Assembly (NCBI RefSeq): GCF_002414005.1
Contig: NZ_DHYG01000043.1
Location: 33,703-97,702 of the forward strand
Direction: 5' to 3'
From: Psychrobacter sp. UBA5136
GTDB lineage: Bacteria > Pseudomonadota > Gammaproteobacteria > Pseudomonadales > Moraxellaceae
Length of the DNA stretch: 64,000 nt
Shown: positions 44,400 through 54,270 of the stretch, piece after piece
How positions within the stretch are numbered: position 1 is the first letter of the stretch
Layout of the letters: the number at the start of each line of letters is the position of its first letter
Program-made: the position numbers and the translations under genes
Notes under the pieces: model-generated
What the model saw: only the letters and a program-made list of their open reading frames with translations
Told to the model about the DNA's origin: nothing
The model's database searches: none

Positions 44400-46043
44400 A
44401 TGGGAAGCAAACCGATAAGCGACGCGACCAATGACACTGGCAAAGATACTCATACCGAGGTGTCCAACAAAGAGAGCGGCCGCGCACCAAACCCTGAGCA
44501 TACGGTGGGTAAAACTAAAAAAGCAAAAATTGAGCAAACCCATGAGCAAGTCACTGAAGACATCATGCATCACCCTGACTTGGTCAATCCACTCGATGAT
44601 ATCCGTATCGATATCAAAACCCCTTTTACCAAAGACTCGCAGCGTATCAAAGGCGACAAGCATAAGTATGAGTATGACGCCGTTGTCTTAGGCGCAGGGC
44701 CTGCTGGTGAAGCGGCGGCGATGAAGCTGACCAAGGCTGGCAAAAAGGTAGCGGTAATTGATCCACGCGAGCAGGTTGGCGGCAACTCTACCCATGTTGG
44801 TACGATTCCAAGTAAAGCCTTGCGTCAATCGGTGTTTAACCTGATTAGTTTCCGCCGTGACCCTATGTTTACGACAGGGATGGAGTATCAGCAAGTCCCG
44901 CTAAACCGCGTGCTGACCAATGCGCGCCGCGTAATACGCAACCAGGTGAGCACCCATACTCGCTTTTATGAGCGCAACCGTATCGATGTGATTCATGGCT
45001 GGGCAAGCTTTATTGATGCGCACACCTTAAGCGTCGAAAAGGATGACGGTGTCTTTGAAACCGTCACCTTTAATAAAGCCATTATTACCGTCGGTAGTCG
45101 CCCTTATCGCCCTGACATTTTAGATTTTAACCATCCGCGCGTGTTTGACTCTGATAAAATTCTGCAAATGGATTATGTGGTCAAAAAAATCATCATTTAT
45201 GGCGCAGGGGTCATTGGCTGTGAATACGCTTCTATCTTTACCGGCCTTGGCTACAAAGTTGACTTAATTAATAACCAAAATCAATTGCTCAATTATTTAG
45301 ACAGCGAAATTAGTGATGCCATCGCCCATGACTTTAGACAGTTTGGCGTACTGATTCGTAGCAATGAAGAAATTGATCATCTTGAAACCCATGATGATTA
45401 CGTGGTCTTGCATCTAAAAAGTGGCAAACGCATCAAATCCGATGCCATTCTTTGGTCAAATGGGCGCTCAGGTAACACAGAAGGGCTGAACTTAGAAGCC
45501 ATCGGTCTTGAAGCCAATAGCCGTGGTCAGCTAAAAGTGGATGATACCTATTGTACGGGCGTCGAAAATATCTATGCCGCTGGTGACGTTATCGGCTGGC
45601 CATCGTTGGCGTCAGCGGCCTACGACCAAGGTCGCTGTGCCGCGGCATTTATGGTTGGCGATAGTGATGCCGAGCCAGTATCAAGCGTGCCAACGGGTAT
45701 TTATACCATTCCTGAGATTTCATGTATCGGTAAGACTGAGCAAGAGCTGACCGATGAAAAAGTCCCTTATGAAGTCGGGCAGGCATTCTTTAAACATCTG
45801 GCACGGGCGCAAATCATTGGTGAGCGTTCGGGCGTGTTAAAGATTTTGTTCCACCGTGAGACGCTTGAGATTTTAGGTATTCACTGCTATGGCAATCACG
45901 CCTCAGAGATTATTCATATCGGGCAGGCGGTGATGAAGTGCAATAACACGCTCGAGTATTTTGTTAACACAACCTTTAACTACCCAACGATGGCAGAGGC
46001 CTATCGCGTCGCAGCCCTCAATGGTTTAAATCGTGTGTTTTAA
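44400..46043 (+). CDS. sthA: Soluble pyridine nucleotide transhydrogenase SthA with N-terminal extension
   Basis: A flavoprotein that equilibrates NADPH and NADH in the cytoplasm. After about 90 extra hydrophilic residues, the FAD-binding motif YDAVVLGAGPAGEAAAM begins. The region GNSTHVGTIPSKALRQ corresponds to the CTHxGTIPSKALR of SthA, with Ser in place of Cys. The NAD-binding IIYGAGVIGCEYASIF, then FAD-contacting YAAGDVIGWPSLASAAYDQG and the C-terminal dimer domain (HCYGNHASEIIHIGQAVM, FNYPTMAEAYRVAALNGLNR) all match. Total 547 residues against about 465 in typical SthA. Confidence 0.95.
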   Translation: MGSKPISDATNDTGKDTHTEVSNKESGRAPNPEHTVGKTKKAKIEQTHEQVTEDIMHHPDLVNPLDDIRIDIKTPFTKDSQRIKGDKHKYEYDAVVLGAGPAGEAAAMKLTKAGKKVAVIDPREQVGGNSTHVGTIPSKALRQSVFNLISFRRDPMFTTGMEYQQVPLNRVLTNARRVIRNQVSTHTRFYERNRIDVIHGWASFIDAHTLSVEKDDGVFETVTFNKAIITVGSRPYRPDILDFNHPRVFDSDKILQMDYVVKKIIIYGAGVIGCEYASIFTGLGYKVDLINNQNQLLNYLDSEISDAIAHDFRQFGVLIRSNEEIDHLETHDDYVVLHLKSGKRIKSDAILWSNGRSGNTEGLNLEAIGLEANSRGQLKVDDTYCTGVENIYAAGDVIGWPSLASAAYDQGRCAAAFMVGDSDAEPVSSVPTGIYTIPEISCIGKTEQELTDEKVPYEVGQAFFKHLARAQIIGERSGVLKILFHRETLEILGIHCYGNHASEIIHIGQAVMKCNNTLEYFVNTTFNYPTMAEAYRVAALNGLNRVF

Positions 46044-46200
46044 CGATAAGATATAGTCGATTCACTGTAGAACCGATAAAGTGCTACTGGGATGAATTTT
46101 TCGTAGCCTCTGTCTAGCAGCAAGCAAGGAAAATTTATGCCAGTAGCACACGATTATTAACGCATCGTTTTCGTTTTGAACTGCGTAAAGCAAGAGTAAT

Positions 46201-46238
46201 AAAAAAGCGCCTGCTTATTAAGTAGGCGCTTTTTTTTG
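46201..46238. terminator. Bidirectional terminator between sthA and the efflux operon
   Basis: AGCGCCT (46206-46212) and AGGCGCT (46224-46230) form a stem extended by CTT/AAG, flanked by six A and eight T. Suitable for both converging units. Confidence 0.88.
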
Positions 46239-46330
46239 GCGTTTTTTAATAAAGCGACTTTTAATAAAACAAAGGCTGCAGCCGTCTTTTTAATTGAGTA
46301 TTTGTGTTTTTAAATTTAAAAGGCAGTTTT

Positions 46331-47560
46331 TTAAAAGGCATTTTTGTTTTGGGTACGCCAGCGAAAAAGTAACAATAACAAAAAGTAAAATAGCCACAAT
46401 CCTGCCAAGGCATAAAAACCGGTCGCGACTTGCGCCACGCTAGCACCCATTTGGTTAAGCTGCACCGAGGTATTGATGCCAGGCGTTGTTGGTATCACCC
46501 AGCGGATGATTTGCAAAAATTCTGGTAATTGATTGGCAGGCCACGGATAGCCACTGACAAAAAACATCGGTAGCGAGCTAAAAATTAAGATTTGCATGCT
46601 GCGCTCACGCTGGCGGAACCAAAGGCCAAACACGCAGCCAAGCGTTGCCACCGTCGGGCAAAATAACAGCAAAAATAATAAGCTGCCGAGCATATTTTGT
46701 CCACGTGGATAATGATGCAGCTCAAAGCCCCAGCCATAATAAAAGCAGCCGATAATAAAGCTCAACATACTAAGCGCTGCAATACGGCCAAGCCAGCCGC
46801 GAATACTGGCTGCATGACGACGCTGCTCATACCAAGTGCCAATCAGCATCGCTGTCGACATCAACAGGGTTTGCTGCAAAATAAGAATAGACACCGCTGG
46901 CACCACGTAAGCGCCGTAGCCTTCGGTTTGGTTGTATAAAGGTATAATCCTTAACGGCACGGCTTGGGTACTTGTCGCTGCGGTCGCCGCATACGCCCCT
47001 TGCGCCACGCTTTTTTTAATCTCAACGCCTGCCGATACGGTGCTGACCGCCTGCAAAAAGCCCATTTGGACGTTTTTATTTAACAAAAAATAACCGCCAT
47101 TACCCAGTACGCTGACGCTTGCCGCTTTACCCGACATGACTTGCTGTTCAAGTCCGCTTGGGATAATCATATAACCGGCGATGTCATCGGACCACATCGC
47201 TTCTTGAGCTTCTTGCTCATTTAAAAAGCGCTTGGTATCTAGCTGCGGGCTGGCACTGGCATAGCGGACGATGGTTTGAGACAAATTACTGTTGTCTTGG
47301 TCGACAACACCGACTGGCACATGGTTGACCACTTCCGTTGAGTACGGCCAAGGATAAAAAAAGCCATAAATAATCGGCGCAATCATTAATAATAACAGCA
47401 CACCTTTATCAGAAAAGACGTCTTTAATGGTTTGTAAAAAACTGCCGAAAAAGCTTTGCGATGGCGTATGGCTTTTTGCCTTTAATGCTGCGTTAGAAGG
47501 CTGATTTTTTGTTGCTTCAGATTGCTTTTGTGGCAAAGACGCTTTTGATGGCATAGACAT
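46331..47560 (-). CDS. ABC-2 type permease, second of the pair
   Basis: A 409-residue inner-membrane protein. A cytoplasmic N-terminal stretch of about 40 residues leads to a first membrane segment (GVLLLLMIAPIIYGFFYPW). A large periplasmic domain (about 75-200) follows, then five or six hydrophobic segments (AVSILILQQTLLMSTAMLIGTWYEQRR..., LLFLLLFCPTVATLGCVFGLWFRQRERSMQ). This is the ABC2_membrane_3 layout (YhhJ/YbhS/YbhR type). The first base overlaps the stop of the preceding gene. No nucleotide-binding domain is present in this protein or next to it. Confidence 0.85.
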   Translation of the reverse strand: MSMPSKASLPQKQSEATKNQPSNAALKAKSHTPSQSFFGSFLQTIKDVFSDKGVLLLLMIAPIIYGFFYPWPYSTEVVNHVPVGVVDQDNSNLSQTIVRYASASPQLDTKRFLNEQEAQEAMWSDDIAGYMIIPSGLEQQVMSGKAASVSVLGNGGYFLLNKNVQMGFLQAVSTVSAGVEIKKSVAQGAYAATAATSTQAVPLRIIPLYNQTEGYGAYVVPAVSILILQQTLLMSTAMLIGTWYEQRRHAASIRGWLGRIAALSMLSFIIGCFYYGWGFELHHYPRGQNMLGSLLFLLLFCPTVATLGCVFGLWFRQRERSMQILIFSSLPMFFVSGYPWPANQLPEFLQIIRWVIPTTPGINTSVQLNQMGASVAQVATGFYALAGLWLFYFLLLLLFRWRTQNKNAF

Positions 47561-48876
47561 TAGCGTGCTCCCCAGCGTTCAGGATGTGCGAGCGCGCGTT
47601 TGCTCAATAAGGTGGCTATAAACATAGCAATAACGGTCGCAAGCGCTAGTCCATAGACAATAGATAAAGAGATGGCAACCGGCGCTTGCATCTGTAATTG
47701 TGCAATGTGGAGCTTAAGATAATGGGTCAGTGGCAGGGCGTCTGACCAATGCTGAGCGTTTTCACTGATGGCGATATAAGGAAAAGTCACCCCAGCAAAG
47801 GCATAAGAGGGCGCTGAGATAAAACCCGTCGATGATAAGCCCATGCGTAATGAAAACGAGGTTAAGGTAAATATCGCGCCAAGCCAAAAAGACAGCATCA
47901 TAAGTATGACAAGACCAATATAAGTTGCAATGATAGAGCTAATGGCGACCGCTTGCTGCGGCGTGGCAAGCCATAGCGCCAGAACTGACCATAAGCTATA
48001 AGCAAGCATCGGCCAAAAGTATTTGCCCAATAAACCAAAAAGCAAAACCGAAACACTGGCTTTTCTAGGTTTATTATCCGCGGCAAAGGTTTTATCGTCT
48101 TCGCTAGAGGTTGGAGCTGTTATGGCTTTATTATTTTGAATGTTTGTTAAATCAGGTTGACCGTTATCAATAAAGTCATACCAACGGCCCATTTGCTTAT
48201 CACGTAATTCGCGCCCAATGGTCGTAGCACCGATGACCATGGCTAAAATATGCAGCAGGGCTGGGATGACCGTTGATGCTAAAAACTGCTGGTAATCGGT
48301 TGCCGCATTAAACAAACTGATGCGCTGAATACCAATGGGCGAGTAAGCAATCGCCGCTTGTGATGGTGCCATGCCTTTTTTTACCAAGCGTTGTATCTCA
48401 ACGCCCGCCGATAGCGTCCCAATTACGGACTGCACGCTGGTTTGGATAATGCCAGAATGCGTGCCATATTGTGCGTTTACTTGTAGCACGATGGGCGCAG
48501 GTTTACTCGATGAGATATTGCGCGAGAAATCCTCAGGGATAATGACCACCGCATAAACATCACGTTGCAACAGTGCCGCTTCTACCGCTGCTGGCGAATG
48601 ATAAAGCTGCTTTACGGTCAGGTTTGGATTGGCTTCTAAGTAACGCACCGCAGTATTGGCAACAGGGCCGCGGTCGTTATCCATGACGCCAATGGGCAAA
48701 TCGGTGATTTGTATGTTTGAAAAAATCCACCAAATCAATAACACGGTCGCAAGGGGTATCCAGACCACCATGCTTAAATCCCATGGATTTTTGGCTAAAA
48801 AACGGCGCTCGTAGGCGGCACTGCGTACAAATGCGCCAATTAACCCGCGTTGCCCCTTTTGCTCAGACAGGTGCAT
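47560..48876 (-). CDS. ABC-2 type permease, first of the pair
   Basis: A 438-residue relative of its neighbour: N-terminal membrane segment (WIPLATVLLIWWIF), periplasmic domain with VGVMDNDRGPVANTAVRYL-like start (IGVMDNDRGPVANTAVRYLE), and C-terminal membrane bundle. A polar stretch (about 245-275) lies between membrane segments. It would form the inner-membrane heterodimer with the next gene. It lies 3 bp after the HlyD-type gene; the stop overlaps the start of the second permease. The energising ATPase must come from elsewhere in the genome or be dispensable. Confidence 0.85.
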   Translation of the reverse strand: MHLSEQKGQRGLIGAFVRSAAYERRFLAKNPWDLSMVVWIPLATVLLIWWIFSNIQITDLPIGVMDNDRGPVANTAVRYLEANPNLTVKQLYHSPAAVEAALLQRDVYAVVIIPEDFSRNISSSKPAPIVLQVNAQYGTHSGIIQTSVQSVIGTLSAGVEIQRLVKKGMAPSQAAIAYSPIGIQRISLFNAATDYQQFLASTVIPALLHILAMVIGATTIGRELRDKQMGRWYDFIDNGQPDLTNIQNNKAITAPTSSEDDKTFAADNKPRKASVSVLLFGLLGKYFWPMLAYSLWSVLALWLATPQQAVAISSIIATYIGLVILMMLSFWLGAIFTLTSFSLRMGLSSTGFISAPSYAFAGVTFPYIAISENAQHWSDALPLTHYLKLHIAQLQMQAPVAISLSIVYGLALATVIAMFIATLLSKRALAHPERWGAR

Positions 48877-48879
48877 GGC

Positions 48880-50106
48880 TTACTCTTGGGTCTGATTGAC
48901 AAGGGCTGGGTTGATACTGACAACCACGCTCATGCCCGAGCGAATACGACGATCAGGCGCTGATGGTCGCGCTTTGACTTCAAAGGTGCGCACATCAAAA
49001 CCATCATTATTATTGGTTGGGCGCCAAGTAGCAAAGTCAGACAACGTTGAGGTCGCATAAACGGTAAACTGTTTGGTATAAGGCTTTTCAGGTGAAGACA
49101 AAGCAGGAATCGTACCCATAAAACGCTGACCAATGGCAAATTGGTTTAAATGGTTTTCCGTGACGTTGAGTACCACCCATTGATCATCGGTATTTACCAG
49201 GGTTAGGATAGGAACGCCCTGACCAATGACTTCGCCCGCGTTGACGATAACATTATCTACGATACCGGCAATCGGACTTTTTAGATTGGCTTCTTCTTTA
49301 GCGACCAGCGCTTCTTCTAACTGCGCATCGACTTGAGCAACTTGGGCGGTTGCAGCAGATTTATCTTCGCTACGAGCGCCTTCCATTGCCAAATCATATT
49401 GCAGGCGCGCCGCTTCCGTTTTATCTTTGTTAGCCAAATACTGCGCATAGGCCTCATCACGTTTTTGCCGTGCCATCAAGCCTTCTTCATACAGACGATT
49501 GACGCGCTGATAGGTATTTTCTGCCAAGTCGGACGCCGCCTTATTGGCTTGCCACGCCGCTTTTGCCTGTGCAATTTCTTGCGGGCGGGCGCCGTTTTCT
49601 GCTTTATCGAGCTGACTTTGGGCCATTTGCTTGCCAGCACGCGCTTGATTAATCTTAGCGTTAATCTCAGGTGAGTCCATCTCAATGAGCTGCTGCCCAA
49701 CGGTAACTGCATCGCCTTCTGTGACCAGAATTTTTGCAATACGTCCTGGCACTTTTGCGGCAATGGACGTTTGCTGCATTTGCATCTGACCTTGTAAGGT
49801 GATGACTTCAGACTCACTGTGCTCATCGCTTTTGTATAAACCATAAGCGATAGCACCTAATATAATAATCACGAGGAGCGCTAAAATCGCCTTTTTTATC
49901 GTGGCAGATTTATCCGCTCTTGCAGGCTCGCGTTTATAGGGCGGCACTGCTTGCTCTTGTTCAATATCAGCCGTATCGACGCCAGGTTCAGACGCATCAA
50001 AATCAGCAGCAGACGTTTGCTCATTATGACTGCTATGCGATGCAGCTGATGGGTCTGAATCATTTAATTTGCGTGAGTCGCCTGATTCGTTGGTAGATTC
50101 AGTCAT
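48880..50106 (-). CDS. HlyD-family periplasmic adaptor (membrane fusion protein)
   Basis: A 408-residue adaptor. The cytoplasmic N terminus is long and acidic (about 70 residues), followed by one membrane anchor (AILALLVIIILGAIAYGLY, about 91-109). The barrel-sandwich halves read QQTSIAAKVPGRIAKILVTEGDAVTVGQQL and LKSPIAGIVDNVIVNAGEVI, flanking a coiled-coil hairpin (about 155-265). The C-terminal beta-barrel ends in RRIRSGMSVVVSINP. It links the inner-membrane permeases to the TolC-type protein encoded upstream. Confidence 0.9.
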   Translation of the reverse strand: MTESTNESGDSRKLNDSDPSAASHSSHNEQTSAADFDASEPGVDTADIEQEQAVPPYKREPARADKSATIKKAILALLVIIILGAIAYGLYKSDEHSESEVITLQGQMQMQQTSIAAKVPGRIAKILVTEGDAVTVGQQLIEMDSPEINAKINQARAGKQMAQSQLDKAENGARPQEIAQAKAAWQANKAASDLAENTYQRVNRLYEEGLMARQKRDEAYAQYLANKDKTEAARLQYDLAMEGARSEDKSAATAQVAQVDAQLEEALVAKEEANLKSPIAGIVDNVIVNAGEVIGQGVPILTLVNTDDQWVVLNVTENHLNQFAIGQRFMGTIPALSSPEKPYTKQFTVYATSTLSDFATWRPTNNNDGFDVRTFEVKARPSAPDRRIRSGMSVVVSINPALVNQTQE

Positions 50107-50212
50107 GACAGAAAGATTCCTAAAGCAATAAAGTCAGTAATAAGCAGAATAAGTTTGGTGCTATTTAATCTTAGCAATTAATCTTATTATTTAATGTGTC
50201 TTACTAAATGAG

Positions 50213-51889
50213 CTATTTGTCATACAAGGTCGGTAGGCGAATATCAGCAGCGTTGAGATAAGCATTAAAAGCAAGGGGCGTGCCGCAGCTTTGCATCAAC
50301 GCGGCAAGCGACTGGACATAAGTATGTGCTGCTTGCGCCTGCTCGGTGCGCGCTTTTAGATATTGTGTTTGCGCTTGCACGACTTCGATCGGTGTGTTGA
50401 GGCCTTCTTGCAGACCAAGTTGACGCAGGCGTAACACCTCTGCTGCCAGATCCACATTGCTTTGTAGAGCTTGATAGCGTGACTGGGCGTTATTGACATC
50501 GTGCCAGTTTTTTTCGACCAGCAATAATAAATTGTCACTAACTTCAATCTCAGACAAATCCGCTTGGCGTATTTTGGCATTGCTCGAGGCTAAGGAAGCG
50601 GTTTTATCAAGCCCGCCCCAAAGCTTCCAACTTGCTGAAATACCAGCAACCCAGCTTGGGTCTTTTTCAACTTGACCATAACCATATAGCATGACGGTAG
50701 GTTTGTAGCCCGTATCCGATAGGGCGTGCAGCTGCTGCGCCTGCGCCCGTTTAGCCGCGACTTTTTGCAGACCGGGATGATTATTCAGTGCTAAGTCCTG
50801 AAAATAACTGACGTCCGGTAAAGGCCGGCTAGAGACAAATAAAGGCGTGCTTGGTTTAATACGATAATCGGTACGCAACAGACGCTGCAGTGCCATCATT
50901 GCCAGCCGCGCATCATTATTGGCATTGACCGACTCACTTTTTGCATCGGCAAGCGCTGATTGTGCTTCTAAGCGATCGACGCGTGAGATAAACCCTTCTT
51001 CAAAAAGTCGCTGCGCCATGTGGTCGGTTTGCTGCAATGTGTCATAAGCATCGGCACGTAAATAGGCGGCAATAATGGCTAATTGAGCCTTAAAGTAACG
51101 CTCGATTAAGGTGTTATACAGCTCGTTTTTATCCAGTAAGCTGTCTGCTACGGCTTCTTGGGTGCGAGCAGTGGAAGCGCCCGTTAATGCGGCGGTGCGC
51201 CCAGCGGTATAGATAGGCCATACCACACCAAGGCCGGCGCCCGTCGTTGAGCCTGAGCGTTTTAGGTTGTAAGAGTCGGGGAGACGCTCACCGATTAACT
51301 CACCAAAATCTGGCAAAGGTACATCTGGTATCGGCGGAATAACACTATCAACATTATTATTAATATCATTAACGATGCCGTTTTTGAGCGTCGATAAATC
51401 AATATCGGCGTCCAAGTTATAGGCGTTGGCAGAAACGCGCGCAAATACTAGCGGATTGTCTATAGTTTTTAGGGCGTCAGTTTGGTATTCACTGGCTGCA
51501 ATCGCGGCTTGATTGGCGGCAATTTTTGGAGAAACTTGCAATAAAATATTTTGCGCTTGTTCAAGGCTGAGCAAACTAGATACTTCTAAAGGATAGCTAT
51601 TATCAATACTTTTATGGGTAATCGGGTCGACAAGGGTGGTTAAGCGAGCATTTGGCTCTACTTGATTCATCTCAACCTCTGGCGATGACGCTTTATTTTG
51701 TGCTTTGCTTTTTTGAGTTTGAGGATTGCTTTGATTGTCCGCGTCAATAATTTGCGTCACTACTACTGGCGTTACCTCGTGTTGTGACAGCACATTATCA
51801 TCGTTAGCGCTTGCAGAGTTTGACGCAGCGACGCTCATGAGTGTAACCGTCATCACAGCAGTAGACAGAGTTGATAAAGCAAATTTCAT
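50213..51889 (-). CDS. TolC-family outer-membrane efflux protein
   Basis: A 558-residue outer-membrane factor with a signal peptide (MKFALSTLSTAVMTVTLMSVAASNSASA, likely cleaved after ASA near residue 28). The first 100 mature residues are a low-complexity polar extension. The two internally related TolC halves follow: LSLEQAQNILLQVSPKIAANQAAIAASEYQTDALKT at the first helix and a repeat around YFQDLALNNHPGLQKVAAKRAQAQQ. It is the first gene of the tolC-hlyD-permease-permease operon. Confidence 0.9.
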   Translation of the reverse strand: MKFALSTLSTAVMTVTLMSVAASNSASANDDNVLSQHEVTPVVVTQIIDADNQSNPQTQKSKAQNKASSPEVEMNQVEPNARLTTLVDPITHKSIDNSYPLEVSSLLSLEQAQNILLQVSPKIAANQAAIAASEYQTDALKTIDNPLVFARVSANAYNLDADIDLSTLKNGIVNDINNNVDSVIPPIPDVPLPDFGELIGERLPDSYNLKRSGSTTGAGLGVVWPIYTAGRTAALTGASTARTQEAVADSLLDKNELYNTLIERYFKAQLAIIAAYLRADAYDTLQQTDHMAQRLFEEGFISRVDRLEAQSALADAKSESVNANNDARLAMMALQRLLRTDYRIKPSTPLFVSSRPLPDVSYFQDLALNNHPGLQKVAAKRAQAQQLHALSDTGYKPTVMLYGYGQVEKDPSWVAGISASWKLWGGLDKTASLASSNAKIRQADLSEIEVSDNLLLLVEKNWHDVNNAQSRYQALQSNVDLAAEVLRLRQLGLQEGLNTPIEVVQAQTQYLKARTEQAQAAHTYVQSLAALMQSCGTPLAFNAYLNAADIRLPTLYDK

Positions 51890-52306
51890 AAGTCACATAA
51901 GCCATTAATTAGAATGCAAGGTTTTAAAGCGTGTTTAAATACGTGTCGTACACAGAAGCGTTGATATCATAAATTTTCATTTGCCCCTGTGCAAACAGGG
52001 CCATATTATAGACGATTAATAAAAAGCAAAAATTGGTTATTCACAACAAAGCGTACACTGTAGTGCCACAATAGTGACGGGTCAATGCTTATTATTTGCT
52101 GTTTTAGCGTTGAATATGCGATTTTTTTGTGTTAAGTGTCTACTTTTAAGGTAAATAATAACATTATTTAAGAATGATTGATAAAGGCTTGTGCTGATAC
52201 GGCTTAAAGCAGGCAATAGAGTTTATTTATAAATATATGACTGTAAAACCTACTAAAAATAGGTAGGTAAAAAATAAATGACATTATATAAAATAGGATG
52301 TGAGCG
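51890..52306. other. 417-bp region upstream of the efflux operon and glpK
   Basis: Divergent promoters must lie here. A minus-strand -10 and an inverted repeat at 51985-52010 are listed separately. The glpK-proximal half is AT-rich with no hexamer pair I trust, and no gene is seen. Confidence 0.5.
51985..52010 (-). promoter_or_regulatory. Possible promoter and operator of the efflux operon
   Basis: On the minus strand TATAAT (plus 52010-52005) is followed 4 bp later by the inverted repeat CCCTGT-GCAA-ACAGGG (51985-52000), which would cover the transcription start. No good -35 is visible, so activity may depend on an activator. Efflux operons are often controlled by an operator in this place. 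Confidence 0.5.
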
Positions 52307-53917
52307 ATGGCAGGATATATTTTAGCGTTAGATCAAGGCACCACATCGAGTCGCGCGATATTGTACGATGACCATGCTCGTCCGCTTAAAATGGCCCAGC
52401 AGCCGACGACTTTAAAAACCCCGCAGGCAAGTTTTGTCGAGCAAGATGCGCAGCAGATTTGGCAAACGCAGATTAGCTGTGCCCATGATGTGATTAATCA
52501 GGCAGGACTGCTGGCAACCGACGTTACTAGCATTGCGATTACCAATCAGCGCGAGTCAATCGTCATTTGGGATAAAAAAACGGGCAAACCTTTAGCGCCG
52601 GCTATTATTTGGCAAGACCGCCGCACCGCAAACTACTGTCAAACGCTTGCGCTAAAAAGCGCCAGTAGTACGTTTAACCATCTTGGTATCATTGACAGTA
52701 GTCACGATGATATGACAAGCGAGATACAGCGTATCACGGGCTTGCGGTTAGACCCATATTTTAGCGCCAGTAAAATTGCGTGGTTGTTAGAAAACGATCC
52801 CAAATTAAGGGTACGCGCCAATAAAGGGGAGGTCGCTGTCGGCACGGTAGACAGCTGGCTTATTTATAAATTGACCGGCGGCGAGCACGTCATTGATGTG
52901 ACCAACGCCTGTCGTACCTTGTTATACGATATTCATAAGTTGGCGTGGTCAGAGGAATTATGTGCTTGTTTTGCCATACCGATGAGCATATTGCCCAAGG
53001 TGCTTGCATCGGATGGCGATTTTGGTAAAACCAAAAAAGGTCTGTTTGCCAAACAAATTCCTATTCAGGCGGTACTGGGCGATCAACAAGCGGCGCTGTT
53101 TGGACAAGGCTGCCTTGATGCGGGTATGGCAAAAAATACCTACGGCACCGGCTGTTTTATGCTGATGAATATCGGTCAAACACCAAAGCTCAGTGAGCAT
53201 AAACTACTGACAACCATCGCTTGGCAACGAAAATCATCGCCAACTCGGCCAGAAAACCTGTCATTTGATCAAATTGTACAATCTGGCAGACGGATGCTGC
53301 AGCCGCCTAAAAGAGAAGTCACTTATGCTTTGGAAGGCAGTGTTTTTATGGCAGGTGCCATCGTGCAATGGTTGCGTGACAATTTGGGGATGATTCAACA
53401 AAGCAGTGATATTGAAGATTTAGCACGGCAAGTGGATAGCAGTGAAGAGGTGGTACTACTCCCAGCATTTACAGGGCTTGCTGCGCCTTATTGGCGCTCC
53501 GATATCAGTGCCAGTATTACAGGTATGAGCCGCGGCACCACCAAAGCTCATATTGCGCGCGCAGCACTGGAAGCCGTTGCCTATCAAACCTACGATGTGC
53601 TGATCGCCATGCAAAAAGACAGCCCGCATCCCCTTACTGAATTAAGAGTAGATGGCGGGGCCGCTAATAACGACTTACTGATGCAGTTTCAAGCTGACTT
53701 ATTAGGGGTGCCGGTACTGCGTCCTAAAGACACAGAAATCACTGCCAAAGGCGCAGCGTTATTGGCTGGATTAAAAACAGGACTGTACGATGAGGCAACG
53801 ATACAAGCATCGTGGCAGATTGATCGCGTCTTTGAACCTGAAATGTCTAGCGATATTCGTGAGCAGCATCTTAATAAATGGCAACAAGCCGTAGATAGAG
53901 CGCTAAAAATCATATAA
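52307..53917 (+). CDS. glpK: Glycerol kinase
   Basis: Phosphorylates glycerol to sn-glycerol 3-phosphate with ATP. The 536 residues start with MAGYILALDQGTTSSRAILYD. Signatures include ITNQRES, WQDRRTA, LDPYFSASKIAWLL, GTVDSWLIYKLTGG, GDQQAALFGQ, GTGCFMLMNIG and LRVDGGAANNDLLMQFQADLL. An insert of about 30 residues between LLTTIAWQ and VTYALEGS (about residues 305-335), and a smaller one near residue 125, make it longer than the usual 500. The insert lies near the binding sites for regulators in E. coli GlpK, so allosteric control may differ. Confidence 0.95.
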   Translation: MAGYILALDQGTTSSRAILYDDHARPLKMAQQPTTLKTPQASFVEQDAQQIWQTQISCAHDVINQAGLLATDVTSIAITNQRESIVIWDKKTGKPLAPAIIWQDRRTANYCQTLALKSASSTFNHLGIIDSSHDDMTSEIQRITGLRLDPYFSASKIAWLLENDPKLRVRANKGEVAVGTVDSWLIYKLTGGEHVIDVTNACRTLLYDIHKLAWSEELCACFAIPMSILPKVLASDGDFGKTKKGLFAKQIPIQAVLGDQQAALFGQGCLDAGMAKNTYGTGCFMLMNIGQTPKLSEHKLLTTIAWQRKSSPTRPENLSFDQIVQSGRRMLQPPKREVTYALEGSVFMAGAIVQWLRDNLGMIQQSSDIEDLARQVDSSEEVVLLPAFTGLAAPYWRSDISASITGMSRGTTKAHIARAALEAVAYQTYDVLIAMQKDSPHPLTELRVDGGAANNDLLMQFQADLLGVPVLRPKDTEITAKGAALLAGLKTGLYDEATIQASWQIDRVFEPEMSSDIREQHLNKWQQAVDRALKII

Positions 53918-54270
53918 ATACCTGAGAGATCCGCTTAAAGCCGATAATGGCGCAGCCAAAATTTACCTAAAATGCTCTGCCGCCCTACAAAATTGTGATA
54001 AAGATACAGGCTGTAACGCAAGACAATCGTAATTTGGACATAGTTTACATAACCTGTCTATCGGTCATTATTGATAAATTCCTATACTTTAGATGAATTA
54101 AGTGAGGCCGCTGATTTATAACATTTAATTTCTAGTACTTACCTTTAGTACTTGGCTACCAAATGACTCTCACACTTAAGAATTTTTTAAACTTAACGTG
54201 TAGCGTTTGGATGTTAATAAGTTAGCAATATATAAATCCAATATATAACAAATAATTTAAGGATAATATT
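53918..54270. other. 353-bp gap between glpK and the glycine-zipper gene
   Basis: No gene found. The second half is AT-rich and must contain the promoter of the downstream gene. No clear terminator of glpK is visible. Confidence 0.5.
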
